From positions 6,394,392-6,458,391 of the forward strand of contig NC_133297.1 of the NCBI RefSeq assembly GCF_005239225.2: a stretch of 64,000 nucleotides of DNA. The letters run 5' to 3'. Numbering within the stretch: the first letter of the stretch is position 1; the number at the start of each line of letters is the position of its first letter. A program made the translations under genes and the position numbers. The notes under the pieces were generated by a model, which searched no databases, had not been told where the DNA came from, and saw only the letters and a program-made list of their open reading frames with translations. Shown one piece after another: positions 51,883 to 61,615 of this stretch. Origin of the DNA: Populus alba. Its lineage: Eukaryota > Streptophyta > Magnoliopsida > Malpighiales > Salicaceae.

Positions 51883-52418
51883 CTGAAATCAAATTATTTG
51901 CAAGTAGTTTGTTAAACAAACACGCCCAGTTGAACAGCACATCACGAGAATAAGATAAAAGCATACCAGTTGCTTGAGCTAACAACCCAAAAATAGAACG
52001 CACTTTAAGACATCTTGTAGTGAAATTTCCGAAGTGTTTCTTTTACTTTTGAAGTATAAATATTTGCTTCAAGAGAGCGAAACATATTTCAAACTAGAAG
52101 GCGTCGATATCCACTTAACAAACAAAAGAGGTGAGTCGTAAGGAACATTTGGCATCATTTCAAGATTGAAAAAAAGGGGTCAATTTTCGAGGCACAAGTT
52201 CATCATTTCTTCCCAGAAGCAATACACAACTCCAGAGATTTAAAAACAGAATGGATGCTAGAGTACCAAACTTTAAACTCCACCTAAGGCAAAAATTAAC
52301 AATACAATAAACTCAACTAATTCTAATTCACCAATTTGGCTCGAAAGGCTAACCAATTCCTTCAATTTCTTAAACAAATCCAATCGGAGAAAAAAAATTA
52401 GCTGGTGAGAAAAAAAGA

Positions 52419-52460
52419 TGTCGGAGACCAGGTTCGAACCTAGGGGGACTCGGGCTCTAG
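52419..52460 (-). pseudogene. tRNA 3'-half relic
   Basis: On the minus strand, CTAGAG, GTCCCC, a T-arm with GGTTCGAACC (52431-52440) and an end CTCCGACA align with the 3' half of the tRNA-Val beside it, with indels. The 5' half is missing. It is a decayed partial duplicate and not a working tRNA. Confidence 0.6.
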
Positions 52461-52466
52461 ATAAGG

Positions 52467-52471
52467 AAAAA
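52467..52471 (-). terminator. RNA polymerase III terminator of tRNA-Val
   Basis: Five T residues on the minus strand directly after the tRNA 3' end, the standard Pol III stop. Confidence 0.8.
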
Positions 52472-52473
52472 GA

Positions 52474-52547
52474 TGTCTGAGCCCGGGTTCGAACCGGGGA
52501 CCTCTAGTGTGTGAGACTAGCGTGATAACCAACTACACCACCCAGAC
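52474..52547 (-). tRNA. tRNA-Val (anticodon CAC)
   Basis: The minus strand folds into a complete tRNA. The acceptor stem is GTCTGGG with CTCAGAC (one G-T pair) plus discriminator A. The D-arm contains GTAGTTGGTTATCAC (box A), the anticodon stem is CTAGT/ACTAG around the loop CTCACAC, giving anticodon CAC, and the T-arm is CCCGG-TTCGAAC-CCGGG (box B). No intron and no encoded CCA. A CAA motif upstream (CAACAAATT) matches the usual plant Pol III start, and T5 follows. It should read GUG codons. Confidence 0.96.
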
Positions 52548-52597
52548 AATTTGTTGAGTGGTTTGTAAGAAGTTTAAAATTATATATATCTAAATGT

Positions 52598-52650
52598 ATC
52601 CGGGGACCTCTATGTTAAACGGCCTCGGCCAACTAGCTGTCTATAGACAA
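52598..52650 (-). pseudogene. Second decayed tRNA copy
   Basis: On the minus strand, CAGCTAGTTGGCCGAGG and TAGAGGTCCCCGGAT resemble the D-arm and variable/T-arm entry of the tRNA-Val next to it (GTAGTTGG, TAGAGGTCCCCGG). The anticodon arm is lost. With the relic on the other side it shows that the tRNA was duplicated locally and the copies decayed. Confidence 0.5.
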
Positions 52651-53803
52651 TAATTTTCAAGCACACCCCGGCATCTGATCAAGGATCTGAGGCACCGATT
52701 CAACTGCCTGATTGATGATAGAATTAACATGCCGTAAATAAATAATATACATTAATAACTAATAATTGATGGATTTTTAAGATTGATCAATTTTTGGAGA
52801 AATAATATTATAAAAAAAAATCACTTCCATTAATTTTAACCCATTTGAGCATATTTTTTTCCATAGAGATTAATCAGATCCATATGTGATATGCTTAGAA
52901 ATCCTAGGTTGTTTCCGGTTCATATTTAAAATTATAATATAGAGAATGTTATGAAGCAATTAGAATCAACTAATAAATCAAAGAAGATCTTAGAGGAAAC
53001 TAAAAAGAAAAACAAATATTTTATTATTATAATTTGATTTGATTTATTATCATATTGTATTCACTATATTGTAGCAGTTCCACAACAATCAAATAATACA
53101 ATTCTCCCCTTTATTTTAATTTTCTACACATCGGATTTGATGAGCCTGTTTATTTTATGTTTCAAAATATTAAAAAAAAATAAAATGATTTCAAGAACCA
53201 TTTCCATCTCTGCATGCATGTATGCATAAATGCGGCGAGGATTGTTGTATGGGTGAAAATATTTATGCATTGGGCTTCTACATTCTGCTCTTTTGTCTCC
53301 CTTTGGGCTCACTTTGTTTCGGCCTTGGCCCAATATATTTTATATATATATGAAAACCCAGCACCATCAGTACTGATTTTTAGGAAATAATTTCATATCA
53401 TGAAATGTTGGTTGTATTATATTCAATAGAGTAATAAAAATCAATAAAACACGAATTGAATAACAACACGTCACTTAATAAAGAGTTTTAATTATAAAAA
53501 AATATGTATCATTATCTATATTCGTTAACAGGAGGTCTACGCATGCAACTGGAGACTGAGCAATGAATACACAATCAGAAGGTTGAATGTTTTCAAACAG
53601 TATCCGATCGATGCAATCCCAGATTATGTATTGATCTGACATGGAAAGCTATTTCATATTTATAGGAGCTGGAGGTGTAATTGCTTGTGAAATTTGATTC
53701 TTTCCTTCTATAATAGATTGGCCTGCGCACAATCAAGAAGATTAAGGAAGAAAACTTATTCTGTGACAGTGACAATATCTACAAGAATCTGAAAATCTTA
53801 ATA
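52651..53803. other. AT-rich intergenic region
   Basis: I see no gene or recognisable repeat family here, only short ORFs and A/T runs. Confidence 0.5.
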
Positions 53804-54359
53804 ATGCAATCTTCAAGAATAATTGCAGACGCTGTCACAGTCCTACATAAACCCTACTCTGCAACCATGCTCTATCACATAAAAGGATTTGTTTTTTTGA
53901 AGAAAAAAGTATACAGGAGGCGAGGCGGCTCTGATTTGGATCCAGGACAGTTCATGTTCAGAAGGCGGAAGGCAACATTCAAGGTTGTTGTTCATGGCAT
54001 TTCAGAAGAAAATCCTCATACAGTCAACCTTCCACACAAGGTAAGAACTAGAGGCGAGCAAACACTGGTTTTTTCACTCACATCCCTCGACACACACCTA
54101 AACATCTCCGGCTACTACTTGCTCGCTTCCCTCGATCGATTCTATGTTTTCAAAAGCAAAGGAGTCCTACTATTTTGTATTCTTAGAGTTATTTATGCCA
54201 GATGCTCGTTCATATCTGGACTAAGCTTGCTAACCATTTATTTTCTAGGCTCTTTGCCAGAAATTGCAAGGAGATGCTAACCGGCGTGAGGGGGAGAGAC
54301 TAGACATGCATCGAAAGACCTCGCTGGTATGGAGAGTTATATTTGATAATGAAAAATAA
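53804..54359 (+). CDS. Possible two-exon small gene, unknown function
   Basis: A 79-codon exon (53804-54040) ends at a strong donor, CACAAG|GTAAGAAC. An acceptor TTTCTAG|GCT at 54248 joins it in phase to 36 more codons before TAA (54357-54359), giving 115 residues. The product starts MQSSRIIADAVTVLHKPY, has a basic patch (KKKVYRRRGG, FRRRKATFKVVV) and a hydrophilic end (DANRREGERLDMHRK). No domain is recognised. Compatible splice phase and codon content are mild evidence. It may equally be chance or the relic of a larger gene. Confidence 0.3.
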
Positions 54360-57300
54360 CTTGTTTTTTTATTTTAGCTTTATTTATTTGCACAATTCTT
54401 TGTTGGATTTGGTTTTATAAAGCAGAGTACTTTTAAGGTTAAATTAAATGTGAGGAACACTGTGTTTTGGGTTTAGATTTGGATTTTGTAACTCAGCAGA
54501 ATTACTTTAACATGAATAATAATATGCTTTAAAAAACAATTAAAGGTGATTAAAAAATTGCTCTTAAAAAATATTTGGATAGCAAAAATTTTAAATCCAA
54601 AATATTTTTGTAGATTCAAGTGAAACTGATGAGTTTGGGCTTTGGTTTGGTTAATAAAAAAATCTTAGTTATTAAATTATTGTTTGATTAATAATTTTTA
54701 TTCCATTAATATTTTATTACATGAATCAATCCATAAGAATGAATGTATTTGATTTTCATGAAATATGAACATTCATGAAAATTTATTAATGAACATTTAT
54801 TAATTATGAACATCCATCATAATTAACAAAAATTCATGAATTTATCAACTGGTTTTCCTAAAGTCAACAATTCTGAGCAATGACAGGTTGATATTTATGC
54901 ATCAAGACATTTGCATGTGACAAGAAGAGGATGTCTCCACTTCCAAATAAGTGGAAGGTGAAAACTTATTCACGAGGAACTCATCAACTTTCAAGGTATT
55001 AAGAATGAGCAAGGTTATTCCAAAAATAATTTTTAAAAAGTTTCTCACTCGTAATAATATACTTCATGTTATTGAAATTAAAAAAAAAATGAGTGTGGCT
55101 CATTTTTTAGCAAAATTAGCTTTATAATAGTTTTAAGAGTGACAATTTTTTCCTCTTTAAAAGTGGTATGTTTGTAAAAAAATAGTATCTTTGTGATGGC
55201 CTCTCTACAATAAATGTAATGAGCATTGTAATCAATTATGAGAATATTAATAAAATTATCTTTTCTTCTTATTTGTTTGAGTCTTATGATGTGATACATG
55301 GCATGTTAGGTCATGTGAATTATAATTATATACAAATATTAATTGTTCTTGAATTATTAAAGTTTGAGATTTGTGTAGAATTAAAACTTATGAAACCTTT
55401 ATTTAAAATAATTAAAATAAGTAGTGAAACTCTAGACTTCATTCATATGAATATCATTGATTTAAAGCTTGTGCAAACTAAAAAAAAAACATTATATTAC
55501 TTTTATAAATGATGACACAAAATATTGTTATATATTGCTTAGAAGCAAAGATGAGGTTTTTGACATATTTAAACATTGTAAGAATAAAGTTAAAAATCAA
55601 CTTAACAATAAAATAAATGTAATAAGAAGTAATAATGGTGGAGAATACAAAGCATCTTTTGGTTAATTTTATTTATAAAATAGTATTATTCATTAAATTA
55701 CTACTATTTTATTAACTTCAGTAAAATAATATTTCACTTTAATAAACGTGGAATGTAAAAACTAAACATTAAAAAAGATGATGATATCATATTGATATAA
55801 GATTAATTTACCAAGGACCCATTTGTCTTAGTTTTTTTTTATGCTTCTTAACATGTTTTTTATTTAAAAAATAAATTGAAAAACTGAAACAAATGAACAC
55901 AACCTATTACACACACACACACTTAAAAATCCATATTTAAAAGAGCTAAAAATAAGATAATAATCCAATATATTCAGGTTTAACAAAATGTTAAGTCCAT
56001 GTAACATAGGCTTGACTTGCTTCAAGACTCAATATCACTGAGTTCAGCTATGAAATGAACTCAGATACATGTAAGTCTAGCAAGCTATGAGACCCATCAT
56101 CCCTAAATTTAAAATCATTACAGGTCTAAATACATATAGAACTAATAGTTCATATCAAGTCACGAGAATTTATTTATTTATTTTTATGTCTTTTAACATA
56201 CAATATTTAAAGTAAAAAATGATCATCTCCTTACATCTTTAAATGTATAAAAGTCTCATAATGACGTACTATATTTCTATTAATATTAATATCGTGTAAG
56301 AAATATATATTCCTTGTTAATATTATGTATATGATATTTATCTTTCGTTAATACTACTATAAAAAAATGACATTCCAACCTTTTTACCCAAGCAACATTA
56401 CAAAGTTTAAAAGTTATATATATTTTCTTAACCTCTCATGTAAGGGGTTTGCATTTTTTTATTTATATATTCTCTAAGTATTTATATTTTTATTTTCAGA
56501 GCATTTATCGTATACAAATAAAAACAAACATTATTGTTCTTTTATACGGTTTGTAAAATTTATTTATTGCAATTCCTTGTTAAAAGTTATTGATTTTATC
56601 ATCAAAAAGTTCTTAAATCTCATAAAAAAATTGATCATTTTCCATGCATTAGGTAATCTATCACTAATCATCAATTTCATGAACTTTGGAGAAGAGAATA
56701 TTTACATGAATAAGTGATTATTCTCTACCCAGACATTCAAAAACGCTCATTCTCGAGCATATTAAATTTTAAAACATCATCAAATATAATATAAGATAAT
56801 AATTTGAAAAATACACCTTTTAAAGTGCCACATAGTTTGTAAAATTCATCATTATTTATTAATATGGGATCAATATCACTTTTTATTTGAAACTCTCATT
56901 TTAATTTCCAATGGTTATTTTTTTTATCTTATTTGATCGGATGTTTTATTTTCTTAAAAGAAGCTTGAAAAGATACTTCATTGGGGGCAGTCATAAAAAT
57001 TAAACCTGATCAAGATCAAGTTGAGTGAATTACTTTTTAAAAAATTAAAATGATATTGTTTGAATATATGTTTTAAAATCAATAGATTTTTTATAAGGTT
57101 TACCTAAATAAAATTGAATCAATTTTAAAATGAAATTTTTTCTAGAGTTAGATAAGGATTTGGATAAGTTAGCTAAATCTCAAGTTAATTTATAAAACTA
57201 GTTTAATAAAAATACTTGTGGCAGTAAACATAAGTCACCTATAAAATTACTAAAACTCGTACGAGCAAGAAGCACCAAGCCAATTGATTTTATGCGTATG

Positions 57301-57674
57301 CATCAAGTTTAAATAAAATTTGATTTTTTTATTTAAAAATAATTTTTTATTTATATTTATACATCGTTTCATTATAATAATATTAAAAATATTTTTTAAA
57401 ATTAAAAATATTATTTTAAAATATTTTTAAATAAAATATATTTTAAAAAATAATTAATATCACAACCATAAACACCACGAACACGGACCAGGTGGTGCGG
57501 TGCAGTCTCTGTCACTGTAGACCTCAGTTTCTCCCATCGGAAAAAACAACAATAATAAAAAATACTAATAATAAGAGAGGCTAAAACAATTTTGTTTTCA
57601 AATTTCAAAACCCAAAAAAATACCCTCCAAAACCCTCCGCTCTTCTTCTCTACTCTACATTTACAGATCCAAAC
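54360..57674. other. AT-rich region with a copia remnant
   Basis: Apart from the retroelement fragment at 55070-55670 this is very AT-rich DNA with MITE-like stretches (about 57310-57460), a short CA run (55908-55921) and direct repeats such as GAACATTCATGAAAATTTAT near 54765. No gene is supported until the leader of the gene at 57675. Confidence 0.5.
55070..55670 (+). mobile_element. Ty1/copia remnant (pre-integrase and integrase)
   Basis: In shifting plus-strand frames I read HGMLGHVNYNYIQ (the pre-integrase WHxRLGH motif, degraded), ETLDFIHMNIIDLKLVQTKK and the integrase core strings DDTKYCYILLRSKDEVFDIF and VIRSNNGGEYKASF. The order is that of copia pol. Frameshifts and stops break it and no LTRs are seen, so it is an old fragment. 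Confidence 0.85.
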
Positions 57675-59173
57675 ATGTCGTCTAACAATCCGACCGAAAC
57701 CATTCGGAGCCCTGAAAAACCGGAATCCGGATTCGAAGAAGAAGAGGAGGAGGTGGAGAAATTGGAAAAGCTGGAGACAGAAGTGAAGCAAATGGCAAAG
57801 AAGATTCTGGAATACAGAACCACTTTACCAGATCAACTCAAAACTACTGTCGCCTCGCTTCTTTCCTCGCAACGACCCGTTTTACCGCATTTCGATTCAG
57901 GGTCGGATCCTGGACCCTCCGGTGAACTTAACCCAGGTTGGTTAGCTATTGTGTTCTCTTTTAGGGTTTTAAATGTGATACGGGTTAAGTAAAGTGAAGA
58001 TTGCGTGTCAGTGTTTTTTGGGTACTAAATGTTTTTGTGATTTAGGTGTTGTTTCTTTTGATTTTTAACTTAATTGCAAAATTTATTGATTAGAAGTGTT
58101 AATGATTTGTTGGGTTACCTTAATTTTAGTGTTACTTAGTATTAGTACCTAAAAGATTAGATCTTCAACCGCAACTTAATTTTAGTTATGGACTTAGCTG
58201 ATGCGCCTTTTACAAGCTTCATGGAATTATTATTTCGTGATTGTCATATAATTATTTGCTGATGACTTAACGAGTTTTTAAGTAAGTGAATATATGCTGC
58301 AGTACTTAAGGTTAATGAATTATTTTAGTTTTAGGTACGTATTAGGCTGATGGATGTGCTATCTACAAGCTGTGCTGAACTGTATCGAATAATCCACTAC
58401 CGTGGTTCTTCCACTCAAAAGGAAATTACTTTTAGAGGGATTCTGTGTAAATTGGAAAGATAACGAAATGAAACTAGGAAGACAGACATTGATTGAGTGG
58501 TTAGTGGCAGGATTGGTATTTGGCATGTGTAGTTGTGCGGTGTAAATAGCAGGATTGCATGCTTGGTATGTAATGGTGACATGGCAGTGGTGATTAGAAC
58601 AGAAATGAAGATGAAGTTTGTGATTTTCTACTGATTTCTATGGCATTAGAGGTAGTTAGATATTCGCATCTTTGGTTTGTTAGTGTGATAAGTATAGAAT
58701 GTAAGACTAGCATGATAGGAAATGACAAATAATTCGAAGCTTACTGCATTTATGTTTACTCTTCCAAAATTCAATGGCGTAATTGTTTGATTGCAGTTTT
58801 TTTCCATCCTAAAGAGCGGAGCAGTATTTTTCAATTTTTCTTGTTCTTTTCAGTGATGATGTTTGCATTCAATTCAGAGGCCCCTATCTTGTTCTAAATT
58901 TGTGTTTTTTTTATTGTGATTGCAGCATTGACCATATCATAACATTATGCAGATTCAGGAGGACAGGACACATCCAGTAGAGCAGAATTACTAACAGAGG
59001 AGGACCGAACGACTGCCGAGAAAACACATTTGTTGAAAGAGAAAATTTCCAGCAATGTCTCTGCTATGCCTGTAGTTTTAAAGAGGATGGAAGATTGTAT
59101 TTCTAAGATTGACAAACTATATTCCTACAATGGAAGCATACATCCGGCGTTTAAAAAGAAGCGGACTAGCTGA
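57675..59173 (+). CDS. Acidic coiled-coil protein of unknown function (160 aa, two exons)
   Basis: The exons 57675-57936 and 58953-59173 join in phase (CCAG|AT) to 160 residues. The N-terminus (MSSNNPTETIRSPEKPESG) is disordered. An acidic run of Glu leads into a helix with heptad character (KLEKLETEVKQMAKKILEYR). After a Ser/Pro linker a second helical part (about 105-148) carries LLKEKISSNVSAMPVVLKRM and DCISKIDKL. The basic tail AFKKKRTS could be a nuclear targeting signal. There is no signal peptide or membrane span. I do not recognise the family; the layout suggests a structural or adaptor subunit. The intron is about 1.0 kb. Confidence 0.78.
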
Positions 59174-59741
59174 GTTCGCTATAATTTTAGCATTTGGTGT
59201 TAGTTTCAAGGAGAATGACTTGGGTTGCCTGCCTACGATTGTCATCGATGTGTACAATGGATCCATGAATCCTGCTGTGGAAAGGGAGGGCTTATACTAA
59301 CCACCTTTGTCTTGCAATCCTAGGATTTAGGAGCATCCTTTGTACTGTAATTACCCAAAAGCATCAATTTTAATGTGTACTATAGTTTCCAGCAAGACAT
59401 CTTGCATTGACTTGATACATTAATTATTTAATTATGATGGGAGAAGCTGTTGTTTTGCCATCTATGTTAGTTAGGTTCTCGCTTATCTAAAAACCTGGTT
59501 TAGGCTGTGTTAGGAACAGGAATGCAATCCTCAACCAATTGATGTGCCTGTCGGCTAAATAGTGGATCGACTGCATTCTTGCAGGATCGATCTGTACATG
59601 GTTTGTCTGTAAACCAAAGTAATTATGGGCATTTTCAACAAAATTTAAAAGTCCCATAATGTCGAATCCATAACATTGCTGCAAGGTCATCGCAAGCACA
59701 TGATCGCACAACAACAATAAATGAGATCAAGTGCCACGAAT
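59174..59741. other. Convergent 3' ends
   Basis: This spacer holds the 3'UTRs of two converging genes, the coiled-coil protein gene from the left and the F-box gene from the right. No separate gene is seen. Confidence 0.6.
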
Positions 59742-61080
59742 TCAAAGTGTTTGACATTTACAATTGAGCACTTTATCAGCAGTGATTAGTCCAGGTATGG
59801 ATGTACCAACCATAGCTCCCTCCACACTTCCAGTTTGGCTGGTATCCAACACCACCGTGCTGAGTCCCCTTCCTACGATAAATAACTTCTTCCCAATCGC
59901 TGCCAGTTGGCAAGGTGGTTTTGTAAGCAGTGTTGACAGCCTCTTAACTGCCACCCATTCCCTTTTATCCTTCTGCCACATCATCAGCTTGGTCCCTGAA
60001 CTCTGATCCAACACATAAAGGGTGCCATCCACAACAACCGCTGGACCTTGCCAGCCTGACACCATATCAGCATCTGCACGCTGCCACATGCCACTTGAAG
60101 GTTCGTAAACGACTGCATAGAAAGGAGAGGACATGGTAGAAGCAGAAGCTTGACAGCGGATATAAATCTTCCCATCCAAGACTACGGAATCTTCAACTTC
60201 AGGAACAGCGCAGTCATTGGAATGAAATTCCCAGCAATTTGTATGGGGATCAAAAACGTCCCAAGAATATGGATCACTCCTTGTTGATGCTAACCCACCA
60301 ATGGCATATATTTTCCCATCATAAACTTGACAAGCAGAATCGTACCTGAATGAATACATGAACTTTCCAATCAACATAAGAGTTAGAATCATGAAACAAA
60401 AAGAGGAACTCCAGTCCACTGGCCCGATCTACATGCATATATAATCTACAATTTTGAGATGCAGACTCCACAAGCGACTTGACACAAAAGTTCCTTTCGT
60501 TTGAGTTACTATAGCATTTCCAAAAAGCAATTCACAGTAAATGAGGAGCACTTGCAAGGTAATTTAAAGGCAGGATTTAAGTTCAGCATCACTTGCGCAG
60601 ACAACCATGCACGAGAACAGAAGTGGAAGGAATTGTGTACCTGGCAGTCGACATGTAAGCAACTTGTGTCCATGAATTCCTTGAAACATCATAGCAGAAG
60701 GCTTCATTAGTAGCTTCCAACCAACCACCACCACCCAACAAGTAAACCTTTTTTCCTAGAACTTCAAATCCCATACCCGTTTTATTCAAAGCACGAGCTG
60801 GAAGACCTGGAACACACTTCCAACGCCTCTGCGATTCATTAGGGTCCACTACATAAAACCATATCTTCCCATACTTGTCACAACATAAAGCATATATCCA
60901 AGTCTCACTTAAACTATGCATTCTACGATAATCATAGAACTCATCACTGCACACGAGTTCTCTCCATCTCTTGGAAACACACTTTAATACCGCATGGTAC
61001 TTCCGGGGCACTCTCGCCAAGCAAGAAAGAGCTATGTCATCTGGAAGCCCACATATCAGCGACATTTGATTCTCTTCCAT
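59742..61080 (-). CDS. SKIP4: F-box/kelch-repeat protein, SKIP4-like
   Basis: The exons 61080-60641 and 60345-59742 join in phase (GCCAG|GTAC) to 347 residues, near the size I recall for Arabidopsis SKIP4. The F-box (about residues 8-50) reads LICGLPDDIALSCLARVP then KYHAVLKCVSKRWRELV. Kelch blades follow: GKKVYLLGGGGW, DGKIYAIGGLAS, DGKIYIRC with YAVVYEPSSGMW, and DGTLYVLDQSSG. Such proteins are substrate receptors of SCF ubiquitin ligases; the F-box binds SKP1/ASK and the kelch propeller the target, which is unknown. The ATG at 61080 is chosen because upstream in-frame codons contain no ATG. The assignment rests on the domain pattern and on gene order next to VCCN1. Confidence 0.93.
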
Positions 61081-61113
61081 TCCAACCGGATCCCACAACA
61101 GTTAGCTCGACTC

Positions 61114-61615
61114 CTACAACAAAGTAAAAAGGAAAGAAACCCATCAAGCCCCCAACTTGCATTGCCCTGATCAATCCAAAAACAACCCATCCATGAACAA
61201 GCGAACTTGCTTTCGCAGGATTCCAATGTCTAATCTCCAAGATTGTTATTTAGTTGCTAAAAAAACAGGTTGTAATATTAATCTAATCTATAGAGCTCAG
61301 CATTTCTTCTCTTTCTCTTGAGGAAATTATAAGAGAATCTAAAAATGTTTTCTTTTCTTAGATCTATCCAGTAAGCAGATCGCTAATCTAACATTACTAA
61401 AAATAACTAAATTAGAATCTGGCGCGTGAGCAGTTTGAAGGATAACGAATTAAAAAGAAAAGAAAAGAAAAGAAAATTTAATCAACTCGAAGCCCTAATT
61501 CGATTGAGACGAACCATTTTTCGTCGAATAAAATATTCCTAAGCTACTAATAATGATAAGAAAATCAATGCGGGGAAATTAAAAGAGTAATTAGAGAGTA
61601 TAATTTGGGACTTAC
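61114..61615 (-). other. 5'UTR intron of the F-box gene (inferred)
   Basis: On the minus strand a donor CAGACAG|GTAAGTCC at 61615 and an acceptor TTTGTTGTAG|GAGTC ending at 61114 bound a 502-base AT-rich interval, 33 bases before the start codon. The splice sites are strong but inferred only. Confidence 0.55.

Larger units (their letters stand above)
51883..52473. other. Spacer between PYRD relic and tRNA
   Basis: I searched the minus strand here for the missing N-terminal PYRD exons and saw none. It ends with a tRNA-like fragment. Confidence 0.5.
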
